Shown piece by piece: positions 44,701-56,127 of a stretch of 64,000 nt of DNA (the stretch's first letter is position 1; each line of letters begins with the position of its first letter). The stretch comes from Pyrrhoderma lamaoense. Its lineage: Eukaryota; Basidiomycota; Agaricomycetes; Hymenochaetales; Hymenochaetaceae. The translations under genes were made by a program, and so were the position numbers. The notes under the pieces were generated by a model that did no database searches, had not been told where the DNA came from, and saw only the letters and a list, made by a program, of their open reading frames with translations. The stretch is from NCBI GenBank assembly GCA_002794735.1, contig NBAZ01000028.1, positions 122,009-186,008 on the forward strand. Direction: 5' to 3'.

Positions 44701-46942
44701 TATCCGCTTCAGCTCACCTCCCATGTTTCCTTTCTTACTCTCGATTAGCCTTACCGCTGTTGTGGCCCATATAAACAAGCCATTTGCGGCTTCGCCAAGA
44801 ATTTTCATACTCTGTTCCCATGGCCAGTTTGGCTCTACTACTATTCTGCCATCGTCCCTCAACTTCGCGAGTTCAGATTTCATGTACACTAGGACATCGT
44901 ACTTGGCTTCTTCTAGCTCATGGTCTAACCATCTATAGCAACCTTTCAGTTTCTTCTCTTCTTTGGGAGTCATAGCAAAGCTTTTTAGTCCCTCTAGTTC
45001 TTTTGGCGTGACAATGTCTTCCTCCGGCCTGCTAGTGATGAGAAATCGATATCGAGGAGGCAGTGTTTGTACCTTCTCCTTTATCAGCTTGATATATGGC
45101 TTTCGAGCCTCCCTGTCTCCGCACTCGTCTAGTGCGTCAAGGACGATAAGGATACTAGTCTTCTCTCCCTCCCTCTCCTTCACTGAGTTCATCACAGTAT
45201 AAAGCGGCTTATAAAGCAAGACGTCAAAGGTCTTGTCCGGCGTAATAGACTCAAGATCAACGTTGTCGAGTGTAAGTTGTATTTTGATAGCTTCTGCAAC
45301 AGCTCGGTCTTGTTTTGCTAGATCATATGCAATGGTCCGGAAGATGAAGGCAGGGTCGCTTTTTCCTCTCACAAAGTACTGGTGCGATCCTAACTGACTC
45401 TCGATATCTTGGCATGATTCTGCGATTGTTGTGGCAATGGTACTTTTACCAGTGCCTGCCTGACCCAGAAGAAAGAAGACATTAGGAGTACTCGTATCCT
45501 GCATCCAATTCTTTATCTCTTCTAAAATTTTCGTTCTTGTTCCATCCAAACACCCTCGACGTTCAAGTCCACCCACGTGCTTTGGCTGAAGCTTCTTCTC
45601 TAATTCTGTAGCAAATAAGATCATAAGCAGATGATGATGGTGTTCTAGTTTTAAACTCGCCTTCTCTGAGTGCCCTTATCTCCACTTCAATAGTACCCTG
45701 TCTCTCAAATGCTGATATCAGATCTGCCTTCAAGTTTGCTAGTCTGGTCTCAAGATCCTCTAATGCAGTTTTATTAACCTGCAAAACTGCACGGACTTAG
45801 GATATCATTTGAGTCAACGCGCGAGCAAGGTCACACATTTATCTATCTCACCTAAAAAACTTCTCCGCACATAGTCTTGGAGAAGAGTACTGCATTGAGT
45901 GATGAATTCGAAGAGTTCTACCCTGATTGAAAGCAAGGATTCGGATGGGTTTGCGAAAACAGAAGTCTCCTTGTTAATCAGAAACAAGCCCATTAAATTC
46001 TTTACAAGATCCTTGACCCGTTTGTCAGTTCCGGGTTGTTCAGCAATGATCTGCAAGAACTAAGTTTCTCATACTAAAATACATCCCAAGAAAAAATTCA
46101 CCTTTATGAACGCTGTCGTTATGCACCATAAAAACTTTAGGTATGGGCTTGCCTACACATAATTCAACCAAATGTAGATTATATCCAGTAATTAACCTCA
46201 AAATACACACTTCTGCTATGCTGTTACCGAACTCAACAAAAGCAGTGATGGAATAACCTACTTCCACCAATGATTGACATGCCTTGCTTTCAGCTACGCG
46301 CTTTGCTGCATCGAATATTGTGTTGACTTTCTCTGCTAAGCTGCTATCATTGGAGGGGTGAACTCCAAGGAGAGTATGAGCCAGATTCATGAGAGTTATT
46401 TCAGCATTCTTCATTCTATCCGATGGTCGGAGGCACAATGCGATCAAAGGTTTTGGTTTATCCTGCGGTTGTAGTGTAATATGAACATCTATTTGTTGAC
46501 ATATGAGCTTTTGTGCGGCGGAGAAACATAGCGTGTTTATTACCTTCTCCATTCTCTCTCAGAAGCTCTTTAACAGTACACGTCACATGCCCAATTTCTT
46601 TACTAAAATTCTCTTCCTTCTTTAACTTTATTGTCAACTGAGTTGCCGTGTCCGAACATGTTCTTGATGGGGAAGGGAAATGTGAGTTTCTAGGGAATTT
46701 CAAAGTAATTACTATTATACGCACATCGGGAAAGTCTCATTCCATCGAGGAGGTAGTTCGTTTACAGAGCTCGTTCTAAGGGTTTGGTCTCCGTATGAGA
46801 TTTTAATGTATAGATTTGGAACTTTTGATTTTTCAGGCACGGTCACGTCAGAATGTAATACTACAGTGGGTAATCAGTTGATCATGGTCCATCGTCTCGT
46901 AGCTTACAAAAACGAACCTTGAAGGGTATAGTACGAAGACAT
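41795..46942 (-). CDS. Copy F: complete C2-NACHT-WD40 NLR-like receptor, about 1,568 aa, with a GC-AG intron
   Basis: The exons are 46918-46942 (MSSYYTLQ), 46725-46860, 46544-46662, 46211-46488, 46102-46152, 45852-46050, 45661-45795, 44056-45605 and 41795-44008. They sum to an open frame of 1,568 codons plus stop. Intron 7 (45606-45660) starts GCGAGT instead of GT but ends CAG, and the phase only works with this GC donor. The C2 is type 3 (KSKVPNLYIKISYGDQTLRT). The P-loop is GQAGTGKST, Walker B ILIVLDALDECG. The NACHT has an insert around TPKEEKKLKGCYRWLDHE that is about 20 residues longer than in sisters. It has 14 WD40 repeats and a tail GWLTEGDGKLLIWVPPDLR. The 3' end class (FSLLNAHIT) is unlike all other copies. 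Confidence 0.92.
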
Positions 46943-47034
46943 GGTCTTATTTCTGTCCCGATCTTGACTTTGAGTAGGGGAAGACAAAGTTAGGGTATGA
47001 AAAGGGTTGATGGCTAAGCCTTGAGGGAGAAGGA

Positions 47035-47130
47035 TGAACAATAAACTAGCCTCAAGGCAGTTGATGGGATCAACGTTGATAATAAAAATAGAAAAGTGTG
47101 GGAGCACGGTGATCTGGATCAAATAGAATC
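47035..47130 (-). promoter_or_regulatory. Conserved upstream module of copy F
   Basis: Located 95-190 bp before the ATG. Same text as the copy E module: agcctcaaggcagttgatgg, cgttgataataaaaatag, gagcacggtgatctggatca. This is the strongest example of the module beside an apparently intact gene. Confidence 0.55.
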
Positions 47131-47239
47131 AGATATTCAGAGGCTAGGCCAGTCTAAGAGTTCTCAGGTGATTGTTACATCATCAATATAATTCTCAAAA
47201 CCTTCTCGTTATAAATCTTAGATGGGAATATTCTTCTCA

Positions 47240-48135
47240 CACTTATTTGTTGCTCTTGTCCTCTGGACTGGCCTTTCCAGATATCTTCGAGTGACTCCAC
47301 TTGAGCTGCAATCAGATCCTCTCTCATCAACGGGAGGAACGTCATGTATATATACGTACCCCTTTGAGAGAGAGGTTAAATAGATTGAAAGAATCGATCG
47401 CGGACATTCAAAAGATGTTTGTAGGTGCTTGTTCTGACTCAGCTGAGTTTCTCCATGTTCAGTCTGATATATTGCTTTCGAGTCTCTCTGCTTCCAAACT
47501 CATCCGGTCAAGGACAATAAGAACATTGGTTTTTATCTTTTTATATTTTACAAGCAAGAACTTGTATGGTGTAGTAGAGTCGAGATCAATGTTGTCAGTT
47601 TTGTCCTCCGATGGTCTTTGTAACATCCTGGTCTTAGGACGCTCACATTCAAGAATGAAATAGTTATGCATCACAGTTTCTACAAATAGGGGCTTGCCTG
47701 GAAAATGTCTTGTTAGCATATGATGAAGGATGATGGATTGCTTGAAGTTACTTACATCTGCTATGTTATCTCCGAATTCGACGAAGGCAGGAATAGTATA
47801 GCCCAGATTTTCGTGTCTTTCTCTCTGCTACATGCTGTAACATGTCGAATATTGCGTTGATGTTCTCCAAAGAGTTATCATGACTGGAATGATAGATATC
47901 CAGAAGAACGTGAGAAATATTGACAAGAGTCAGCTCAGTGTTCTTCTTTGATTATTCAATGGTCGAAGGCATACAAATAGTAATTTGTGACCCATACTTT
48001 AATTGTAGAAGAAACTTAAAACATGATTTTACCTCTACTAACGTTTGTGACAGGAAATACGAGAATGCTCTTACAATTACTTTCCTGTGTACCTCTTCCG
48101 ATGATTATTCTTTACTTCAATTATCTATCAAAGCC
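47240..48135 (-). pseudogene. Truncated NLR relic upstream of copy F
   Basis: Sister of 38745-39735. It has decayed exon 3/4 sequence near 47.8-48.1 kb (minus-strand text recalling IAHVLL and NVNAIFD, here broken), exon-5 traces near 47.7 kb, a Walker-B-like VLIVLDRMSLEAERLE near 47.5 kb and the linker near 47.3 kb. Its outer end is cut by an LTR fragment in reverse orientation at 48137. Confidence 0.65.
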
Positions 48136-48136
48136 T

Positions 48137-48555
48137 ACTTGCAGTACGGTCAGAGAAGCAGCAGAGTAGTAGATTAAGAGTACAGGCGACTATCAGAGAG
48201 CAACTTTGGGGAGGGGTGAGTAGATCGAGAGGGAATCAACTGATCGAGGGGAATCACCTTATCTACTACGTCCGCAAGTCTAGAGGCTTATATATCAAAA
48301 CGCGAGATAAAGGATAGATAATAAGGAAAGCATGGTTTCCAGGTGGCTATATGCCACTGGACGAAAAGTTTAAGCTATCGGAAACGAGGGGACCATATAA
48401 ACGAACCTTATCCTCGAGTAAGAGTGGAAAGTGAAGCTAATAGTAAGAGAAATGGACGAGGCGCACGGCCGAGTAGAAATAATGGACTTTCCGGGCGAGT
48501 TAGAAAGTGCATTATAAATGCACTACGACCGGCTATCTACTTAGTTGGTCCTACA
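48137..48555 (-). mobile_element. 5' fragment of the LTR family, reverse orientation
   Basis: Read on the minus strand, it starts TGTAGGACCAACTAAG at 48555 and runs to the ctctgaccgtactgcaagt segment at 48137. That covers a little more than half of the LTR. The 3' half is missing. The start is flanked by ctcag. It interrupts the NLR relic at 47240-48135. Confidence 0.7.
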
Positions 48556-49535
48556 CTGAGTTCCCTTATCTACATTGTTCTATCAATTAAAGGCTGTTCA
48601 CCTTAAAAACCTGCTACGTATGACCAGGTATTAAAATTATTCATTCCCTTGTTTTTTCAAGGACCATCGAGAGCGTACGGAGCCCAACAGAAGTGCCGAG
48701 CTCTACCTGTCATTGAAGCCTAGCTCCAGACAATCGAGGTTGGTAGACAATCAAGGGAGAAAAGAAAACTCTCCCCGGAGGGCTCCCGATGATCTCCGAG
48801 CTCAGTTACGTTGCTGTTAAAAATCCAAATCCACAAACGTATTCCAGAATCTTAACTCTGCCCTGCTTTCTTGTTGCGATGTATCTTTTCGTTCTTACTC
48901 CGATTCTGCTCCAACATATCCGATTTTGTTCTTTTTGTTTTGAACCACCATTCTTTAAATGGTTGTGAGAGTATAAGGAGAGCTCGGACTTAGATACACA
49001 GTGCTTGTTTCGCATGAATGTATAAGAAAATCATTACTCGAATCGCAATGGGTAGGTGCTGTAGTTACATTTTGTATAACTGTAAGTTTACTGTACTTTA
49101 AGAAGATGATGTAGCGAAGTAGAATTGAACATTCAAATAATGCAGTACTATATTTTGAATAGAACAATGCGAGACAGGCAGGAAGAGACATAAGACAGTA
49201 TTTTAGAACTAACTACACGTATAATTAGACAGAGAATCTGTCAACTTTTTCTTGCCAAAACTCCAAGTAGCAGAGACAACAGTGATTGGGAACACCTGAG
49301 AACTTGTATGTGTTTTCACAGACAAACTGAATGAAGGAGAGGTTTAGGGACGTAAAGAAAATAAAGTTGACTTCCTGGGTATCAGTGAAATAGTGATAGA
49401 TATAAGTCACAGTCTATGTGAATGAATGTAAGCGAACAAAATAAGTGTAGAAAAACAAAGTATTCAACAGAATCGCGATGGGATAGATAAAGATATTCAA
49501 GCACAACTATTATTACAAATGTTAAGTTTGTAACA
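48556..49535. repeat. Duplicated spacer, 3' flank type Y, before copy G
   Basis: Related to 5641-6729 and 32271-33457: ttctatcaattaaaggctgttcacctt, ctctacctgtcattgaagcc, tagacaatcaagggaga, gtcacagtctatgtgaatga. No gene supported. The right-hand end is expected to contain the copy G terminator region. Confidence 0.5.
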
Positions 49536-52500
49536 CTAAGAAAAAGCAGTATTTGAGAGAAAACAAGTAGTCCATTGATCACCTCGATAGACTGAAGAGT
49601 CCAAACTGGTTGAGAAGCTTCTATTCAGAATGCGTGGACCATATACGACTGATCGACGGAGATCTGGGGGAATCCACATGAGTAATTTACGGTTGGCTCC
49701 AGTGAGCCATCCACCAGCTTCTAGACACCATTTTTCTCCTTCTGATTCGACATTGACAGTCCAGACATGTATTTCCCCATCCAGCGACCCAGAGACAAAT
49801 TTGATATAACTATTGTCATTTGAGGGAAAGGATGCGACAAAGTTGACAGTTGATGAAACACGAGCTTGGAAGAAGAGATCGCCAGTCGACATGTTCCATA
49901 CGCAGACGGTTTCGTCATCTGATCCGGAGATTATCCACTTTCCATGGGGAGAAAAGCACACAGAGTTGACTATGTTCGTATGACCTGTTATTGGATCATA
50001 CGCTGCTTGGCCGGTTTCAGCATTCCAGACTCGTATTGACTTGTCATCAGAACCAGAGACAATATATAATCCATCGGGGGAGAAAGCAACAGAGTTGACC
50101 CAGCTAGAATGACCTTCAAAAGTGGAAAGTAGACTGCTATTGGAAACATTCCAGATACGGACAGTTTTATCGGTTGATCCAGAGACAATCTTCTTTCCGT
50201 CAGGAGAATAACAGACTGAGGAGACACTGTCTGTATGCCCGATAAATGGACCTGCTTCCAATGAACCACTCTCAACACCCCAGACTCGGGTTGATTTGTC
50301 GCAAGAGCTCGAAGCAAGATGCTTTCCATCAGGAGAAAAAGTAAGTGAGAGAACCCAGTCAGTGTGACCGATGCATGTGACAAATTCATCGTCGATCATA
50401 TTCCATATTCGTACTGAGTCAAGTGATCCCGAAGCGAAGTGAATTTCATCGGGTGAAAATGCAACTGACTCTACCGAAGTAGTCTGTTCTAAAGGACCTT
50501 TGACCAGATCCCCACTCTCCGTATTCCACACACAGACTGTGCCATCGTACGAGCCGGAGACAAAAAGCTTTCCTGCTTTCGGTGAAATCGCAAACGCTCT
50601 AACTGCATCTGTTTGTCCCTCGAACCCTGGATCTGATTGTGTCACACCCCTTTTAACGTCCCAGACTCTGATCGTCCCATCCACTGACGCGGAAGCAAAG
50701 TGCTTACCATCAGGTGCAAACGAGACAGACGTAACAGAATATGTATGGCCTTCAAATCTTGTTGGAGGAGCATCGCTGTCTTCTGCATTCCACATCCTTA
50801 CTATTTTGTCAGAAGATCCCGACAGAATATGTTTGCCATCACCGGAATACACAACTGAGTTTACGTCGCCCTTGCCGTCTCCAGAGAATGTACGCAAAAC
50901 TCTGCCACTCGACACCTCCCATACACGGAAGGTCTCATCCCATGACCCTTGGACAATCAGCTCGCTGTCTGGAGAAAATGACAGAGAGGCGACTGTGTTT
51001 GCGTGACCTATGAATGGGTCGAAGATCATATTTCTGCTTTGTACGTCCAAGACAAGGATGGTTCCTTCCCAAGAGCCTGACGCAAGATAGCGTCCATTGG
51101 GTGAGAACATGACACTGTTCACAGCTTCTGAATGCCCTCTCAACGGCTCTCCGGCTGGTTCACCACTATCAGCTCCCCATAGTCTGACAGTCTTATCATT
51201 AGACCCCGATGCTATGTACCTCCCGTCTCCAGAAAATGCGACAGAAGTAACTTCGTCTGAATGACCAACAAGTGGACCAAGAACCCTCTCACCAGTGACC
51301 GCATTCCATACCCGCACTGTTTTATCATAAGATCCCGAAGCAATATATTTCCCATCTGCAGTGTACGCGACACTCGACACTCTGTCATAATGTCCTTGAA
51401 GTGGGCCGAGGAGTCGTCTGCCACTCACCACATCCCATATCTCAATGTCACCATTTTCTGATCCTGATACAATTCGTCTACCATCAGGCGAGTATGAAAT
51501 AGAATTGACCGAACTGCCAACATCTATCTGCCTGGTACATGCCAGCTGGGGCTTGTTCCCAACATACTCGACTCGCGTCAGTGATTGCGCTCGCTTAGCG
51601 TAGTGGTCAGCGACGATGGATCTCTCTCTCATTAACGGGAGGAATGTCATGTACAAATGAGGGCTACTTTGAGAGATAGGTTCGATAAATATAAGGAGCT
51701 GATCATGGGCATCTTGGAAAAATGTAGATAGTTGTGCGTTCTTGTTCTATATAGATATTAGTTTGAGTCATGATTTGATCCAGAACCGCTTACCCCTATC
51801 CAGGCGATGACATACTCGATAGATTGCAAAAGGAGATCGTACAACGAGCCTGTCAGGCTGAGGACTTCAACCCAATACAGTAACCGGTTTAATGCGAAAG
51901 ACTCGAGCTGTTTGCACAGATCCTCCGAGTAACGGACCTCCCGCAGATGAGAAGCCCAATGGCGGCAGGCATATAGTAAAGAAGCAGTGATTTTGCCTTT
52001 GACGCGTTCCTCAAGTCGAGGCACGTCCTTGTTCAGCTTGTACGACGTCTCCAGATCACAGATATTGAATCGAAGTCCTTTCATTAGCTCGAAGCATCGC
52101 TGCGAAATGTGTGCCTTCTCCCCTTCTTCGTCGATGAACCATGCCTTTCCACGCGCTCCTTTCGAGACCAAGTAGTCGTATAGTGAAGTGTGGTACAAAC
52201 GGACCGGTTTGTTAGGCTCAAATGCAACTAATGAACGTAGTGAGTTGAGAATTCTCCATGTCTTTCCATAACCAAGCCCTAGGAAATCATTAATCTCCGT
52301 CTCCGAGAGTTGTTCTTTGCCAAACATGATCAACGAAAATACTCTTGAGAAGTCGGTTATCACAGCCTCGTTTTGGTTCAGTGAACGGCTGAGAGTGTCC
52401 TCGTATAGCTCTTCAAGAGATAATGATTTCGTTCGAACTAAACGCTTAAGTTCGCCTCCCATGTCCACATAATTGTTTTCGATGAGTCTCACAGCAGTTG

Positions 52501-54670
52501 TTGCCCATATGAATAATCCATTAGCGGCTTCGCCAAGAATCTTCATACTATCGTCCCACGGCCACTCCGGTTCTATTTTTATCAAATCCCTTTCCTTCAA
52601 GTCCCAAAGTTTGGTTTGTATGTACTTAAGGACATCACCCTTGGTATTTCTCGACTCATGATCGAGGTGTGTGTGACGTATTCTCAGTCTCGTGAGCTCT
52701 TCAGACGAGGCAATGTCTCCTTCCGGTCGACTAGTGACAAGAAAGCGGTAATTGGGAGGTAGTGTCTGTAGTTCCTCCTTTATCAGTCTGATATATGGCT
52801 CCCGCGCCCCCCTGCTTCCGCACTCATCCAAGGCATCGAGGACAATGAGAATGGTGTCCTTTTTCTTCCCTTCCTCTGTTATCGCATGGAGTGGATTGTA
52901 TAGCAAGATCTTAAAAGCTCTTCCTGGAGTGGAAAAGGCTATATCATTCGCATCAAGCTGAGAATTGATTGCCTCGGCAGTTTTCTGGCATCGTTTGGCT
53001 AAATCGAACGCGATAGTACGGAACATAAATGCAGGATCGCTTTTATCTCTCAGAAAGTACTGATGAGAACCGAGTTGGCCCTTTTTTTGGTAATTTTCTG
53101 CAATTGTGGTAGCGATCGTACTCTTGCCAGTTCCAACACGTCCAAGGATGAAGAAGACATTGGGTGCATTAGTATCTTGTATCCACTCCTCTATCTCTTT
53201 CAAGACCTCAGCACGTGTTCCTTCCAGACAGATCTGGCGGTCTGTTCTACCGTCATGCTTCGGTTGAAATTTCTTTTCGAGTTCTACGAGTAAGGTTTGT
53301 TCAGTACGTGTACATAAAGATAGATGCTAAACCAATAATTTAAACTTACTTTCTCTGAGTTTCTCACTAATTTCTACCCGTGCTTCAACCCGAGCTTCAA
53401 TAATGTCCTGTCGGATAAACGCTGATTCGAGTTCATCCTTCAAATCTCTGAGTGTAGCACCAAGATCCTCTACTGCAGCTTTCTTCTGTTGCATGAAGGT
53501 ACGAGCTAACAATATAGTTCAAAGATAAGCAACGTAAGTTATACATGCACCATTGCGTAACTCACAAATGGAATTATTCCGTGCATAGTCTTGTATGAGA
53601 TCACTACACCTAGTGATAAATACAAAAATATTGGTGATAGTTAATCGCAAAGAATCAGATGGATTGTTGAAAACAGAAGTGTCTTTGATGACTGAGAATA
53701 ACTCCATGAGACTCTTCAAGAGATCCCTGATCCGTTTATCGGTATTGATCTGAGTAGCGATAATCTGGAGGGACTAAGTAAATCAAAGTAAAAATGTGAT
53801 GCTGTACAAGGACTCACATTCAAGAATGCTGTTGTTATGGACCACGCTACTTTCAGATATGGGCTAGCCTATAAACGACTCAGTCAACATGAAAACCAAG
53901 GACAGTAATAACCTCAAGGTTACTCACATCTGCTATGCTACCTCCAAAATCGACGAATGCAGTGATAGTATAACCCAGCTCCACCAGCGATTGGCATGCA
54001 TTACTCTCTGCTACGCGCTTTGCCGTATCAAATATTATGTTAACGTCCTCCGCAAGATCGTCGTGATAAGCGAATTGAACGTCAAGGAGGGTGCGAGCAA
54101 GATTGACGAGAGTTATCTCAGCATTCTTCGTTTCGTCAGATGATCGAAGGCGTAAGAAGATGGAGTGCTGTGATCTAGACTTTGATTGTAGGGTAATAGA
54201 GGTATCTATTATTCGTTTATCAGTGTTTGAACGAGTATAGATTCTACTAGAAACACACCTTCGCTGTTCTCGTCCTCAGTAAGCAGGTCCTTCAGTACAC
54301 ATTCTCCATATCCAATTCGCCTATCCCCGATAAAAGATTCCTTCATCAACTCAAGCGCGATTCTGGTTCCGTTGTCCGAACACGTGCTAAGACATGAAGT
54401 GTAATCAGTTTCAATAATGACAATAGTACAACAATTTGTTAGACAAACATTGGGAATGTCTCATTCCACGTAGGTGGTAGATCGCTTACCGATCTCGATC
54501 TGATGCTCTGATCGCCATAGGTGATCTTGACGTATATATCTGACGCTCTTGCTTTGGCGGGTAAAGATATGTCGGAACGTGAAACTAGAAGGGGGAGGAT
54601 AGTTAGGTAGGTGGTCAAGGATAGCTATGAAACTCATAAATGAACCTCGAAGGGTGTAGAATGAAGGCAT
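49536..54670 (-). CDS. Copy G: complete C2-NACHT-WD40 NLR-like receptor, about 1,550 aa
   Basis: ATG at 54668-54670 (MPSFYTLR, microexon 54646-54670). Exon 8 is 51794-53283 and exon 9 49536-51746; the five exons between follow the family plan and all read open. The C2 is type 1 (ARASDIYVKITYGDQS, CSDNGTRIALELMKES). The helical region has INTDKRIRDLLKSLMELF. The P-loop is GRVGTGKST (Val in the variable position), with ILIVLDALDECG, RFLVTSRPEGD and LYHTSLYDYLV. The WD40 exon has 14 repeats, a GWLTGANRKLLMWIPPDLR tail and a type-Y end (CFLSNTAFS). Exons 4-5 are nearly identical to copy D, 23 kb away, whereas exon 9 groups with E and H. No lesion found. Confidence 0.92.
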
Positions 54671-55495
54671 GGTCAAGGCATCAACTAAGGCTTAAGGAGT
54701 AAGGAGGACGGGGATAGAAAAAATTGAGGAGTAAATGTGTGGGAGATGAAGCTGTTACGAAGAAGCGCCTCGTGGCAGCCATGTGTTCGTTGATATCAAT
54801 TCTTGATGATAGTGGGACAGAAGTCAATAGTAAAGCAATTCAAAAATCCTGCAAGGAAGGACTGATATATCTGATGCGTGTGTCCATCTCGAGAAACTAA
54901 TGTAGGGAGCCTCATGATGATACCAGAAGTTCTAGATACGAGAGTCATGCATGCCTGACAAACCGAGTTACATCAAGCTTCTGGAAGTCTCACCTAATTA
55001 GTCGCGCGTCAGAATTCGCATGCATGATGATGATATGATTTGGACGGATATCAGAAAAGCTGATGTTCAAGAACCTGGCATCTATTGCCTCTCCTCTCCT
55101 GTATTTACAGAGAACCTCAGTACATAAACCTAAGATAGGAGCTATGAATAAACATAGTATCTTGTATCATCATCTCAGGTTCTTCGATAGATGTCAACTC
55201 ATTGAGATAGCCTGGTATCGTTTTGAGATTAGAGGTGACATTTCTAAGGCATACTTTGTTTAGAGTGGGGACAAAGTAGTAGATAAGAGTGGACACAGAG
55301 AAATTGACTATTCAGTGCAGCACGGTGAACTAGTAGGAGTTATAATATTAGTAAATCAGTAAATCTATAAGCCTAGTTGACAAGCAGCTATCCATCGACA
55401 GTCACGTATAGTAGTCCACTGAGTAAAGAGTAAGAAACAGGAGTCCCTTTTAATTGGTTAATAGGTGTTGCTCAAAGTCTCCATAACTGTGTATT
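54671..55495. repeat. Upstream region of copy G (type-1 class, diverged)
   Basis: Homologous to the regions upstream of B and D (blocks gcgcctcgtggcagccatgtg, ttgatgatag, gcaaggaaggactgat, catgcatgcctga, gcgcgtcag) but with more changes and small deletions. No conserved ORF. It is truncated on the right by an LTR fragment at 55500. Confidence 0.5.
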
Positions 55496-55499
55496 ACCT

Positions 55500-55628
55500 A
55501 GTATCTCGCTTTATAGCCCCCAAATCTTAGCCTGAGCATCGTGTCTGGTGTAGGCAGACTCTAAACCCCACGTCCTCGCCACTAAATACGACACCAAGGT
55601 CAAAATCTGACCAAAAGTTTAGTTTTCA
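55500..55628 (+). mobile_element. 3' fragment of the LTR family
   Basis: About 129 bp matching the LTR end: gtatctcgctttatagcccc, atcgtgtctggtgtaggcag, ending aaaagtttagttttca. It closely matches the 3' end of the LTRs at 25170 and 40944. The remaining 620 bp are absent, so this is a truncated insertion. Confidence 0.75.
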
Positions 55629-56127
55629 ACACTCTCGCATATCTGGCTTTGTTCTACTTTGTTTTCTTATTTTTTTGTGGTTGTAATTGTGTCAGGAGGG
55701 CTAGAACTTAGCCATATAGTGCTTTTAGTGCATAAATTCATAAGGAACTCATCAATCAAGTGGTAATAGACAAGCACCGTAGTTACAGCTTGCATAACTA
55801 CTAATAAACCATGCTTAGAAGACATGATATTACAAAGCTCCAGACAATTTGGACTCAAGAACGCTTGTGAACTCATATTTACTTTCGCAAACAAATTAGA
55901 TAAAGAGGAGTTTTAAAGATGTAAAGTAAAGAGAATAAGGTTACCTCCCTTGGCCACAATGAGGTAGGGATAGAGATTTAGTCACGGGCTATATGTATGT
56001 TAACAAACAAAAGAAGTCTAGTATTGAAAGTATATTACAGAACCACAGTGGTGCTGATGTAGCATGTTATGAGATATAGTTATTCAATCATATAAGCACG
56101 GTTTTCATAATGGATAGCTTTGTAATA
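55629..56127. other. 3' spacer of copy H, no gene seen
   Basis: Partial relative of the type-Y 3' flank (ttgtggttgtaattgtgtcagg, tgcttttagtgcataaa, atttagtcacgggctatatg). The small minus-strand ORF 55667-55894 has no preserved counterpart. Expected to include the copy H 3' UTR. Confidence 0.45.
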
